64,000 nt of DNA from Psychroflexus maritimus (GTDB lineage: Bacteria; Bacteroidota; Bacteroidia; Flavobacteriales; Flavobacteriaceae), in contig NZ_JAANAS010000050.1 of assembly GCF_011089875.1 (NCBI RefSeq), positions 1 through 64,000 of the forward strand, read 5' to 3'. The notes beneath the pieces were generated by a model. It was not told the origin of the DNA and made no database searches. It saw only the letters and a list, made by a program, of their open reading frames with translations. Positions 9,186 to 17,626 of the stretch are shown piece by piece (positions within the stretch are counted from its first letter, which is position 1; the number at the start of each line of letters is the position of its first letter). Made by a program: the position numbers and the translations under genes.

Positions 9186-10208
9186 ATGAGGAGTGTTCTC
9201 ACTTATTTATTCGTAGGTTCATTAAGTTTAATTGCTTTTACAAGCGTAAATGCGCAGTCAAATATTTTGAATGCTAAAACGCCTATAGAAGTTGGTGAAC
9301 TTACAGAAGACCAAAAAGAGTATGACGATAATCAACCACTAGATTATGGTTATGTAGGAGATAGAGATATTTTGTGGTCTAAATCTGTATGGGAAAAAAT
9401 CGACTTGAAGCAAAAAGTTAATTTTCCTTTGTACTACCCTACTAAAAGAACTGTGATAAGTAAAAATAGACGCCCTCTTTTTCAAGTCTTAGTTGATGGG
9501 ATTAAAGACGGTGCTTCAGATGAACCTTCAGATAATGCCATTAAGCAGATTTATAGAACCAGTTATTTTAATGAAGATGCTAAACTCGTAGATGAGGAAG
9601 CTTTGGCAAGATTGTCTCATATTTCATTACCTGATGCAGCCTACAATATTCTTGACCAATACGGTATTACTGGTACAGAAACTGTAGATTTACTATTGCA
9701 ACGTTTTATGGCGGGTACTTTAGAAGACTATCCTGAGCTGTATCCCTCAGATTTGTTAGCTCAACTCGAGCCTTTCTTAATTCCTGAGGAAATCACAGCT
9801 TTAGATATTGAGTTTTACCACATTAAAGGTATTTGGTACTTTGATAAAAGACAAGGTGAAATGAGGTATAGAATACTTGCTATAGCACCAGTTGGTGTTG
9901 ATGTTAAGAAAAAAGGCTCAGGAGATGAGGGAGAACCGATTGAATATTTTTGGGTTTGGTATCCAGATGCTAGAAACGCTTTACACAATGCAAATGTTCT
10001 TAATAGCCAAAATAGTTCTAAACCTATTAGTTTTGATCATCTTTTAAACTCAAGACGTTTTAATGCGGTTATTTATCAAACTGAAAATGAATATGGAGAC
10101 CGTAAGGTTAAAGAATATATTCAGGATGATGCAATGATGCAATTATTAGAATCTGATCGACTTAAGGAAGAGATTAGAAACTTTGAATTGGATATGTGGA
10201 ATCATTAA
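9186..10208 (+). CDS. gldN: Gliding motility protein GldN
   Basis: Periplasmic ring component of the type IX secretion system that pairs with GldK. It starts with a Sec signal peptide ending near VNAQS (residue 24). The body carries the features expected of GldN: YGYVGDRDILWSKSVWEKI, NFPLYYPTKR, FYHIKGIWYFDKRQGEMRYR and YFWVWYPDAR. Last gene of the cluster, followed by a rho-independent terminator. Confidence 0.96.
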   Translation: MRSVLTYLFVGSLSLIAFTSVNAQSNILNAKTPIEVGELTEDQKEYDDNQPLDYGYVGDRDILWSKSVWEKIDLKQKVNFPLYYPTKRTVISKNRRPLFQVLVDGIKDGASDEPSDNAIKQIYRTSYFNEDAKLVDEEALARLSHISLPDAAYNILDQYGITGTETVDLLLQRFMAGTLEDYPELYPSDLLAQLEPFLIPEEITALDIEFYHIKGIWYFDKRQGEMRYRILAIAPVGVDVKKKGSGDEGEPIEYFWVWYPDARNALHNANVLNSQNSSKPISFDHLLNSRRFNAVIYQTENEYGDRKVKEYIQDDAMMQLLESDRLKEEIRNFELDMWNH

Positions 10209-10236
10209 TCTATTTTTCAAGATATTATTTTAAATT

Positions 10237-10262
10237 AGCCCTCTTATACAGAGGGCTTCTTA
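10237..10262 (+). terminator. Rho-independent terminator after gldN
   Basis: A stem AGCCCTC/GAGGGCT (10237-10243 and 10251-10257) with a 7-nt loop is followed by a T-rich run, 28 bp after the gldN stop. Confidence 0.7.
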
Positions 10263-10274
10263 TTTAATTTACTT

Positions 10275-11357
10275 ATGCAAGTTGAAGATACTAAAAAGGA
10301 TTTTTTAATTGTTGGATTTGGTGTGGTTGGTCTTTCTTTAGCTAAGCACTTGTTAGACCAAAACACTTCGTTTGATGTAATTGCTAACTTAAAACCTAGA
10401 GCATCTTCGGTTTCAGGCGGCTTGTTAAACCCTGTTTCGTTGAAACGATTAAAACTAGCGTGGAATGCAGACTTATTCCATTTCTATGCGGTAGATTTTT
10501 ATTCAAGTTTCACCCAATTGTTAGGTCAATCTTATCTTCAAGATAAGCCTATTTACAGAATCTTTTCCAGTATCGAGGAGCAAAATCTGTGGTTTAGTCA
10601 ACCTGAGTCTAAGCCAATAAACAAGTATTTGTCTTCAGATTTAATCGATTTAGCTAAGGTTGACAATAAGTTTCGTTCGGCTAAGGTTATCGATTCTTAT
10701 TTAATTCGTCTGCGTGAGCTTATCTCCGATTTTTCTAATTATCTAATTGGCTCTTCTCGTTTTATTCAAGCTAACTTTAACTATGCCGATTTGCATCTCT
10801 CTGATTCTTGTGTTAAGTATAATTCTAGGGGCTATAAACATGTCATTTTTGCCGATGGCTATCAGGTTATCAATAACCCATTTTTTAATTACTTACCTAT
10901 CTATGGAAATAAAGGAGAATACCTGATTGTAAGGTGTACCGATTTATCCCAAGATAAAATTTATAAACCCTCCAAATTCTTGATTCCGTTAGGCCAAGGC
11001 TTATTTAAGTTTGGAGCAACTTATGAAAGAGATTTTACGGATGATTTACCGTCAGCATCAGCACGTTTAAACTTGAATAAAGAATTAGAAAAATTCACAA
11101 CTGTTGATTTTGAAATTGTTGATCAAGTTTCTGCCATCCGCCCAACGTCAAAAGACCGCCTTCCTATTTCAGGTCAGCACCCTAAACATAGTTCTTTATT
11201 TACGCTTAATGCAATGGGAAGTAGGGGGATAATGTCGGCTCCACACTTGGCAAAAAATTTAATTAATTCCATTAAAACTAATGAAACTATAATGGATCAA
11301 GTAAATGTAAATCGATTTACGCGTAAGCATTTTAAGAGTTCGCCTTCTCTTTATTAA
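10275..11357 (+). CDS. FAD-dependent oxidoreductase (DAO family)
   Basis: A flavoprotein of the glycine/D-amino-acid oxidase family. The N-terminal Rossmann motif is FLIVGFGVVGLSLAKHLL (residues about 10-27), followed by ASSVSGGLLNPVSLKR, where the family binds FAD. The C-terminal part has SAIRPTSKDRLPISG and AMGSRGIMSAP, the second FAD-contact region. The substrate cannot be told from sequence. Homologues are commonly found directly downstream of gldN in Flavobacteriaceae without a proven role in gliding. It starts after the gldN terminator and its 3' end overlaps the convergent DUF983 gene by 26 bp. Confidence 0.85.
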   Translation: MQVEDTKKDFLIVGFGVVGLSLAKHLLDQNTSFDVIANLKPRASSVSGGLLNPVSLKRLKLAWNADLFHFYAVDFYSSFTQLLGQSYLQDKPIYRIFSSIEEQNLWFSQPESKPINKYLSSDLIDLAKVDNKFRSAKVIDSYLIRLRELISDFSNYLIGSSRFIQANFNYADLHLSDSCVKYNSRGYKHVIFADGYQVINNPFFNYLPIYGNKGEYLIVRCTDLSQDKIYKPSKFLIPLGQGLFKFGATYERDFTDDLPSASARLNLNKELEKFTTVDFEIVDQVSAIRPTSKDRLPISGQHPKHSSLFTLNAMGSRGIMSAPHLAKNLINSIKTNETIMDQVNVNRFTRKHFKSSPSLY

Positions 11358-11709
11358 AACTAAAGAAGAAGTTAATCCATATATTTCTTGCAAGCCGCAT
11401 ATTAATAGGCATACTTAAAACTAAAACTCCAATAATAACAAAGAAAGAGTTTAGTTTTTCTAGCCCAATAAAGTAATGTGCAATTATGAATGAAGCAACA
11501 GCAATGGCTACCCCAATTCCGTAACTAACATACATAGCTCCATAGAAAAAAGAAGGTTCAATTTTGTATTTAGTTTGGCAGTTTGAGCATTTTTCGTGCA
11601 TGTCGTAAATCTTGTTCAGTTTGAAAGGATTTTTTTCTTTGTACATGCTTTCTTCTTGACAAACTGGACATTTTCCTGTAAAAATACTATATAATTTGGT
11701 GCCTTTCAT
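11332..11709 (-). CDS. DUF983 family membrane protein
   Basis: A small membrane protein with two Cys pairs at the N-terminus (GKCPVCQEESMY and HEKCSNCQTKYKIEP), likely a zinc ribbon. Two transmembrane helices follow, at about residues 53-75 and 85-108. The FFYGAMYVSYG segment is characteristic of DUF983. Function is unknown. The gene runs against the upstream oxidoreductase and overlaps its end. The ABC-F gene starts divergently 56 bp away, so the two may share a promoter region at 11710-11765. Confidence 0.85.
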   Translation of the reverse strand: MKGTKLYSIFTGKCPVCQEESMYKEKNPFKLNKIYDMHEKCSNCQTKYKIEPSFFYGAMYVSYGIGVAIAVASFIIAHYFIGLEKLNSFFVIIGVLVLSMPINMRLARNIWINFFFSFNKEKANS

Positions 11710-11765
11710 TTTCTTATATTTACTTTCGCAAAAATACTAATTTTTAATTGTTTTCCTTGTAACTC

Positions 11766-13682
11766 ATGATACATGTTTCTAATTTAAGTGTCCTCTTTGG
11801 AGGAATACCACTTTTTAATCAAATCAACTTTAGATTAACCAAAGGAGATCGAGTAGGTTTAATAGGTAAAAATGGAGCAGGCAAATCTACTTTACTTAAA
11901 ATTCTTTCAGGCGAGTTAAAAGACTTCGAAGGAGATTTGTCTTACCCTAAAAATACAAAGATAGGAATACTCAAACAAGACATTGATTTTGATGAAGGCT
12001 GTACGGTTTTAGAAGAGGCTTATAAAGCTTTTGAAGAAATAAAAACCCTTGAAAAACAAATTGATCAAATTAATCATGCGCTTCAGACACGCGAAGACTA
12101 TGAATCTGAGGCTTATCAAGACTTAATTGTTCAGTTAACCGATGTACAGCAACAGCTTCAAATGCTTGGTGGTTATTCTTATCAAGGAACAGCAGAACGA
12201 GTCCTTAAAGGCCTAGGATTTAAGGAAACAGAATTCACTAAATTAACAAATGAATTTTCTGGTGGCTGGAGAATGCGAATTGAATTAGCAAAACTCCTTC
12301 TTCAGAACAACGATATCATGTTACTTGATGAGCCTACAAACCATTTAGATATTGAAAGTATTATTTGGTTAGAAGGTTTCTTACAAACTTATCCTGGTTG
12401 CGTGGTAATTGTCTCTCACGATGAAATGTTTTTAGATGAAGTTACCAATAGAACTATAGAATTGTCTTTAGGTAGAATTTATGACTACCCAAAAGCCTTT
12501 TCTGAATTTAAAAAGATACGCAGTGAAATAAGAGAACAACAATTAGCTGCTCAAAAAAATCAACAAAAAGAAATTGAACAAACTGAAAAGCTGATTGAAA
12601 AGTTTAGAGCTAAAGCTTCTAAAGCGTCTATGGCACAATCGCTAATTAAAAAATTGGACAAAGTTGAACGTATAGAAGTTGACCAAGAAGACAATGCACA
12701 AATGAACTTAAAATTTGAAGTAAGTCATCAACCGGGTAAAGTAGTTTTTCAAACAGAATCGATTTCAAAAAAATTTGGTCAGCATATCGTTTTCAGTGAT
12801 GTCTCTTTTGAAATAGAAAGATCCAATAAAATTGCTTTTGTAGGGCAAAATGGACAGGGAAAATCTACGCTTGCCAAAATCCTTGTTGGCGAGCATGAAC
12901 ATCAAGGAGACTTAAAAATTGGCCATAACGTGCAGATAGGATATTTTGCGCAAAATCAAGCGGAGTATTTGGATTTAAATAAAACCGTACTCGATACCAT
13001 GATTGATGCTGCAGATGCTAAATCTAGGCCACGAGTTCGTGATATTTTAGGCTCTTTTTTATTTCGTGGAGAGGAAGTAGAAAAGTATGTAAAAGTACTT
13101 TCTGGAGGCGAAAGAAATCGTTTGGCTTTAGCTAAATTGCTCCTAACTCCTTTTAATGTTCTTATTATGGATGAGCCGACTAATCACCTTGATTTACAGT
13201 CTAAAGAAGTGCTTAAAAAGGCATTAAATAACTTTGATGGAACATTGATTTTAGTTTCTCACGACCGTAAATTTTTACAGGGATTAGCCAATACTGTCTT
13301 TGAGTTTAGAGATGGTAAAGTAAACGAATTTTTGGGTGATATTGATGCCTATCTTCAAGAACGAGAGTTTGAAAATATGCGTGCTGTTGAATCTGATGAG
13401 AAAAATAATCCAACAAAGCCAAATCAGGCAAAGCATACTAGTAATCAGCTTTCCTTTAAGGAACAAAAAAAACAGAAATCGCTTACCAATCAGCTATCTA
13501 AAGTAGAAACTAAAATTAATTCTTTAGAAAATGAAATTGAAAAACTAGACACTCAGTTATTAAAGAAACCAGCATTGGCCTCTGATGCTAATTTCTTTGA
13601 GAGTTATGAAACAACAAAGAAAAAGCTTGATGAATTGATGAAGAAATGGGAAGAAATTGAATTAGAATTAAGTAATGCATAG
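11766..13682 (+). CDS. ABC-F family ATPase
   Basis: A soluble tandem ABC protein without membrane segments. ABC-F proteins act on the ribosome (EttA, YbiT, Uup and antibiotic-protection types). Domain 1 shows Walker A GKNGAGKSTL (about residue 37), signature FSGGWRMRIELA and Walker B MLLDEPTNHLD. A charged linker near residues 245-300 holds the arm or P-site region. Domain 2 shows GQNGQGKSTL, LSGGERNRLALA and LIMDEPTNHLD. The C-terminal 100 residues form a coiled coil as in Uup. The exact subfamily cannot be set from sequence alone. Its 3' end overlaps the next small gene by 8 bp, implying coupling. Confidence 0.93.
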   Translation: MIHVSNLSVLFGGIPLFNQINFRLTKGDRVGLIGKNGAGKSTLLKILSGELKDFEGDLSYPKNTKIGILKQDIDFDEGCTVLEEAYKAFEEIKTLEKQIDQINHALQTREDYESEAYQDLIVQLTDVQQQLQMLGGYSYQGTAERVLKGLGFKETEFTKLTNEFSGGWRMRIELAKLLLQNNDIMLLDEPTNHLDIESIIWLEGFLQTYPGCVVIVSHDEMFLDEVTNRTIELSLGRIYDYPKAFSEFKKIRSEIREQQLAAQKNQQKEIEQTEKLIEKFRAKASKASMAQSLIKKLDKVERIEVDQEDNAQMNLKFEVSHQPGKVVFQTESISKKFGQHIVFSDVSFEIERSNKIAFVGQNGQGKSTLAKILVGEHEHQGDLKIGHNVQIGYFAQNQAEYLDLNKTVLDTMIDAADAKSRPRVRDILGSFLFRGEEVEKYVKVLSGGERNRLALAKLLLTPFNVLIMDEPTNHLDLQSKEVLKKALNNFDGTLILVSHDRKFLQGLANTVFEFRDGKVNEFLGDIDAYLQEREFENMRAVESDEKNNPTKPNQAKHTSNQLSFKEQKKQKSLTNQLSKVETKINSLENEIEKLDTQLLKKPALASDANFFESYETTKKKLDELMKKWEEIELELSNA

Positions 13683-13866
13683 GGGAGAAGAAATTTTTTA
13701 CCAATGCCCTCATTGCTGGGAGGAAGTTAGTATTATTGTTGATTTATCGCACAATATGGAAGAATATGTGGAAGATTGTGAGGTATGTTGCAACCCTATA
13801 AGCTTTATTATAAAAATTTCTGCTAGTCAAGTGGTAGATTTTCAAGCAACTACCTTAGATCAGTAA
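13675..13866 (+). CDS. CPXCG-motif cysteine-rich protein
   Basis: A 63-residue acidic protein with two Cys pairs, YQCPHCWEEV (residues 11-14) and EDCEVCCNPI (about 40-44), predicted to form a zinc ribbon. It matches a small family known only by this CPxCG motif, with no known function. The ATG at 13675 lies inside the end of the ABC-F gene and gives translational coupling. Confidence 0.8.
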   Translation: MHRGEEIFYQCPHCWEEVSIIVDLSHNMEEYVEDCEVCCNPISFIIKISASQVVDFQATTLDQ

Positions 13867-13883
13867 TTTTTTTGAAGAAAAGT

Positions 13884-13915
13884 TTGCTAAGAAGTTTTAT
13901 TTTTATGTATATTTG
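13884..13915 (+). promoter_or_regulatory. Promoter of initiator tRNA
   Basis: A -33 TTG (13884-13886) and a -7 box TATATTTG (13908-13915), 21 bp apart, match the Bacteroidota consensus. The box ends 10 bp before the first base of the tRNA. Confidence 0.65.
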
Positions 13916-13925
13916 CAATCCAAAT

Positions 13926-13998
<73 letters not shown>

Positions 13999-14005
13999 CA
14001 AGTGA

Positions 14006-14038
14006 AGAGTTAACTTAACTAGTTAGCTCTTTTTTTTT
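14006..14038 (+). terminator. Terminator after initiator tRNA
   Basis: An 8-bp stem with one G-T pair (AGAGTTAA at 14006-14013, TTAGCTCT at 14023-14030) is followed by eight or nine Ts. Confidence 0.75.
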
Positions 14039-14073
14039 GCTCTAAATTTTATTGATTAAGAAGGACGAGAAGT

Positions 14074-14105
14074 TTAGCCTGAGCGTAGAGAAACGGAGTC
14101 GAAGA
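14074..14105. repeat. Degenerate dispersed repeat (CTGAGCG...GGAGTCGAAG type)
   Basis: CCTGAGCGTAG and GGAGTCGAAG resemble the short palindromic extragenic repeat common in flavobacterial genomes (TGAGCGnAGTCGAAG), here split by a few extra bases. The surrounding stretch 14040-14264 shows no gene. Confidence 0.35.
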
Positions 14106-14264
14106 AAATCCAATTTCTACTAAAATTTAAAGTCTAGCTTCTAGGGCTTTTTTTATGAAACAATTTGTAGTTTATCTAATATGCTGTAAAATTTGATAAG
14201 ACGTATGTAGGCTATACATCAAGTTTAATCAACCTTTTTTATTCTCCTATTTTTCATTACGTAT

Positions 14265-14298
14265 AAATAAAAAGTCGCTTCTATTTAGAAACGACTTT
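14265..14298 (-). terminator. Terminator of the sulfide-detoxification operon
   Basis: The hairpin at 14271-14298 has outer arms AAAGTCG/CGACTTT and inner arms TTCT/AGAA with one mismatch. Read on the minus strand it is followed by a T-rich run. It lies 30 bp after the stop of the CstB-like gene. Confidence 0.75.
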
Positions 14299-14328
14299 AC
14301 CTACTTCTTATAGTGTTTGACATGAAAT

Positions 14329-15741
14329 TTACAAGGTGCTAGGACAAACAAAATCTGTCATTTTAATGTCTAGTTCTTTTAATTCATCAAAGCCACCTTC
14401 AATATTAATTAAATTGTGTATTCCTCTTTTCTTAAGAATTGAGGCAGCAATCATAGAACGATAACCTCCAGCGCAATGAACATAGAAAGAGTTTTTGCTA
14501 GGAAATTCAGCTAAGTGTTCATTAATAAAATCTAGAGGTGTGTTTTCCGCCTCTGGAATTCTTTCTGATAAATATTCATTAGGTTTTCTTACATCATAAA
14601 TATTTATTTGTTGGCTTTCTTTGTAAACTTCTTCAAACTTTGCTGCACTTACTGAAGTTACTTGGTCATATTCTTTTGCATCATTTTTCCAAGCATCAAA
14701 GCCTCCTTGTAAGTAGCCTAAGGTATTGTCAAAACCCACTCTTGATAATCTAATAACGGCTTCTTCTTCACGATCTTTATCGGTTACCAATAAAATAGGT
14801 TGTTTTACATCGGCAATTAAGGCACCAACCCACGGAGCAAAAGTTCCATCAAGACCAATAAAAATTGATCCTGGAATATGCCCTTTAGCATAATGGTCTT
14901 GATGTCTTACGTCAAGAACTACGGCTCCAGTTTCATTAGCTGCGGTTTCAAATTCGTTTGGACTTAAAGCGCGTGTACCGCGATTTATTATTTTATCAAT
15001 ACTCTCGTAGCCGTCTTTGTTTAATTTTACATTTAAAGGGAAATATTTAGGTGGTGGAGCTAGGCCAGCTGTTACCTCTTCAATGAATTCTTCTTTGCTC
15101 ATATCTTCGCGTAACGCATAGTTCATCTCTTTTTGATTTCCTAGCGTATCAACGGTTTCTTTCATCATATTTTTTCCGCAAGCAGAGCCTGCACCGTGAC
15201 CAGGATAGACGGTTATGCTATTATCAAGAGGCATGATTTTATTTCGAAGGCTATCGTATAAAGTTCCTGCTAATTCTTCTTGTGTCATAGAAGCAGCTTT
15301 TTGAGCTAAATCAGGACGACCTACGTCACCCAAAAAAAGAGTATCTCCTGTAAAAATGGCTTCAGGTTTTTCATTCTCATCAACTAGGAGGTAGGTTGTG
15401 CTCTCCATGGTATGACCAGGGGTGTGTAATACCTTAATTTTTATATTTCCTAACTGAAATACCTCATTATCTTCTGCTATATAAGAATCAAAAGAAGTCT
15501 TGGCATTTGGTCCATAGACTATTTTTGCTCCTGTTTTTTCAGCCAAAGTTAGATGTCCACTTACAAAATCTGCATGAAAGTGAGTTTCTAAAATATATTT
15601 GATTTTGGCATTGCTTTTTTCAGCTTTATCTAAATAGGGTTGCACTTCTCTTAACGGGTCTATTATTGCAACTTCTCCGTTACTTTCAATATAGTAGGCA
15701 CCTTGTGCAAGACAACCTGTATAAATCTGTTCTATTTTCAT
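14329..15741 (-). CDS. CstB-like persulfide dioxygenase-rhodanese fusion
   Basis: The domain order equals that of staphylococcal CstB, which oxidises persulfides and forms thiosulfate. A metallo-beta-lactamase-fold non-haem iron dioxygenase comes first (His54, His56, Asp58, His63 in THFHADFVSGH; later TGDTLFLGDVGRPDL and YPGHGAGSACG). Next is a rhodanese-like domain without catalytic Cys (VTDKDREEEA in its loop). Last is an active-type rhodanese with Cys423 in HCAGGYRSM. At 470 aa it is close to CstB in length. It lies 11 bp downstream of a TauE/SafE permease, a usual sulfide/sulfite partner. The likely role is cytoplasmic detoxification of sulfide-derived persulfide. Confidence 0.9.
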   Translation of the reverse strand: MKIEQIYTGCLAQGAYYIESNGEVAIIDPLREVQPYLDKAEKSNAKIKYILETHFHADFVSGHLTLAEKTGAKIVYGPNAKTSFDSYIAEDNEVFQLGNIKIKVLHTPGHTMESTTYLLVDENEKPEAIFTGDTLFLGDVGRPDLAQKAASMTQEELAGTLYDSLRNKIMPLDNSITVYPGHGAGSACGKNMMKETVDTLGNQKEMNYALREDMSKEEFIEEVTAGLAPPPKYFPLNVKLNKDGYESIDKIINRGTRALSPNEFETAANETGAVVLDVRHQDHYAKGHIPGSIFIGLDGTFAPWVGALIADVKQPILLVTDKDREEEAVIRLSRVGFDNTLGYLQGGFDAWKNDAKEYDQVTSVSAAKFEEVYKESQQINIYDVRKPNEYLSERIPEAENTPLDFINEHLAEFPSKNSFYVHCAGGYRSMIAASILKKRGIHNLINIEGGFDELKELDIKMTDFVCPSTL

Positions 15742-15752
15742 GTTATTTTGTT

Positions 15753-16565
15753 TTAAACTATTTCTTTATAAATTATGTAAATTCCCATGATTAGTACAAA
15801 CCAACCAAAGCCTTTTTTCAATTTTTTACCATCAATGTAATTGTTTAACCATATACCAATAAAAATACCTACGGCAGAAAGTCCTGTAAATATTCCTAAG
15901 AACACCCAGTCTATACTTAAGTTTTGTACATCACCTAAAAAGCCAATTAAAGATTTTACCGCAATTATTAGTAATGATGTGGCTACTGCTTTTTTCATTG
16001 GTAGTTTAGCTAGAAGAACTAAGGCGGGAATGATTAAAAATCCTCCTCCAGCTCCAACTATTCCTGTAATTACACCGACTACCAAACCTTCTAACAAAAT
16101 CAATCCATAATTAAATTTTACTTCTTGTTCTTCAGCTAGTTGTTCTTTAGTTGTTTTTTCTTTTTTCGATTTTATCATTGAAAAAGAAGCCAATAGCATA
16201 ATTATTGCAAAAAAGATCATTATTCCAACGTCTTTAGTGACTTCAAAATTCGAGATGGTAAAGAAGTGGTCTGGTAAGGCAGGTACTAAATACTTACGGG
16301 TTCCATATACGGTAATAAAAGCTGGTATAGCAAATACAGTTGCCGTTTTAAAATCTACAAGCCCTTTTTGTATATTACGTACTGCGCCAACTAGTGAAGC
16401 AAAGCCAACAACAAACAATGAATAGGCGGTTGCTAATACAGGATTAATAGCTAATAAATAGACTAGTACTGGTACGGTTAATATAGAACCCCCTCCTCCA
16501 ATAAGACCTAAAACTAGCCCAATAATTAAGGCTCCAAAGTATCCAACGATTTCAATTATTTCCAT
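15753..16565 (-). CDS. TauE/SafE family sulfite/anion exporter
   Basis: A polytopic membrane protein of 270 aa with about eight hydrophobic segments. It has the two-fold repeat of the TauE/SafE family: GLVLGLIGGGGSILTVPVL near the N-terminus and GVITGIVGAGGGFLIIPALVLL in the second half. Members export sulfite, sulfoacetate or related anions. It forms a two-gene operon with the CstB-like enzyme and probably removes sulfite made by persulfide oxidation. A promoter with a 5-bp inverted repeat lies directly upstream. Confidence 0.88.
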   Translation of the reverse strand: MEIIEIVGYFGALIIGLVLGLIGGGGSILTVPVLVYLLAINPVLATAYSLFVVGFASLVGAVRNIQKGLVDFKTATVFAIPAFITVYGTRKYLVPALPDHFFTISNFEVTKDVGIMIFFAIIMLLASFSMIKSKKEKTTKEQLAEEQEVKFNYGLILLEGLVVGVITGIVGAGGGFLIIPALVLLAKLPMKKAVATSLLIIAVKSLIGFLGDVQNLSIDWVFLGIFTGLSAVGIFIGIWLNNYIDGKKLKKGFGWFVLIMGIYIIYKEIV

Positions 16566-16583
16566 TGATTTTTTTTATGGGAG

Positions 16584-16627
16584 CAAATTTATATACACCG
16601 TTATCAATTCAACGTAACTATTGTTAC
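16584..16627 (-). promoter_or_regulatory. Promoter and inverted-repeat operator of the tauE-cstB operon
   Basis: Read on the minus strand, a -7 box TAAATTTG (16584-16591) lies 18 bp from a TTG (16610-16612). Just upstream is the inverted repeat GTAAC-N4-GTTAC (16614-16618 and 16623-16627). Its 4-bp spacer fits a Crp/Fnr-family dimer. The regulator is unknown. Confidence 0.5.
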
Positions 16628-17113
16628 AAAATCAATTTTTTTTCAATGATTAATTTATTTTATTAAAAACAAATTAATTTAAACTTATTTAAAAGAATTC
16701 TATTAAGGCTTGCGTCTTGCTAAACTGATTTCAATAAATAAGCTTGTTTTGAAAACTGAAGCTTTGTGAGTTTTTAAGGATTAGGATAAATTGAAAATAG
16801 AGCTTTTCATTAGCACAAAAACAGGAGCAAAGAGAATCTATAAGTTATGATACAAAATTTTCTCTATTCGCAAAAAAAAGTATTTAAAAACAAAACCCCT
16901 AATATTAGGGGTTGTTGTACACAACATAGTCCAATTATCGAACTTGTTCTTTAAAGACCTTGAAAAACTTGGGATATTCGCAAATAAGCTCAAAAACGAT
17001 AGATTATTAAGCGTAACGTAACCCTTTTAAAACACGATAAAAGACATACACCACACTTATAGAATTCCTTTATTAAAAACTCTTTTTTAAAATCACCTAT
17101 TTTTTTATAATAG
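16628..17113. other. Non-coding stretch with a 20-bp palindrome
   Basis: I find no supportable gene. A perfect 20-bp palindrome, AACCCCTAATATTAGGGGTT (16894-16913), is followed by a small GTTGT/ACAAC hairpin. The stretch probably belongs to the decayed left part of the island that contains the integrase relic. Confidence 0.5.
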
Positions 17114-17422
17114 ACATTTTTCAAATTACAGCTTAACGCTATAATTAAATCAATAGCGAAAAGAGCGAAAATCACTACGGATTATACCTTAGAAAAGACA
17201 TTAGGAAATGAAAAAGTAAGCATAACAAAACCTAAGTATAAATTTGTATCCTCGCACACCGCAAGACGAAGTTTTTGTACGAACGCTTATAATGCAGGCG
17301 TGCCTCCGCATTTAATTATGGCTATATCTGGTCATAAATCCGAAAAGGTGTTTTACAACTATATTAAAGCTGATAGTTTGCGAAAGGCAATGCAGGCAGC
17401 TGACTATAGCTATTTTCAATAA
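17114..17422 (+). pseudogene. C-terminal relic of a tyrosine recombinase/integrase
   Basis: An open frame with no start codon encodes the end of a phage-type integrase. SSHTARRSFCTNAYNAGVPP carries the HxxR box, LIMAISGHKSEKVF the second His, and YNYIK the nucleophilic Tyr. The frame ends at TAA 17420-17422, and a stop at 17111 closes it upstream, so about 100 of roughly 400 residues remain. Its position at the left of an accessory block suggests a former mobile island. Confidence 0.85.
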
Positions 17423-17441
17423 AACTTGAACAGCATTAAAA

Positions 17442-17470
17442 AAAACCACTCTGCAAAGAGTGGTTTTTTT
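17442..17470 (+). terminator. Terminator after the integrase relic
   Basis: A perfect 11-bp stem, AAAACCACTCT/AGAGTGGTTTT, with loop GCAA, is followed by Ts. Flanking A and T tracts make it usable in both directions. Confidence 0.85.
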
Positions 17471-17626
17471 ACTTTACATTAAAAAAAACATATGAAACAC
17501 ATCTAAATAACTAAGGACTTTTTTGTTTCAATTAATTATTTATCTCAATAAAAAAAATGGACAACTAAGGTCAATCGTTTTTATAATTAAAGAAATATCG
17601 CCTTCTTTGTTTTATATATTTAAATT

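Noticed and set aside
15841..16110. Plus-strand open frames opposite the TauE gene
   Set aside because: They are shadows of the membrane-protein gene on the other strand, with no independent coding signal.
16990..17175. A 61-codon minus-strand open frame
   Set aside because: It lies antisense to the integrase relic, has no recognisable family and a poor start context, so it is treated as chance.
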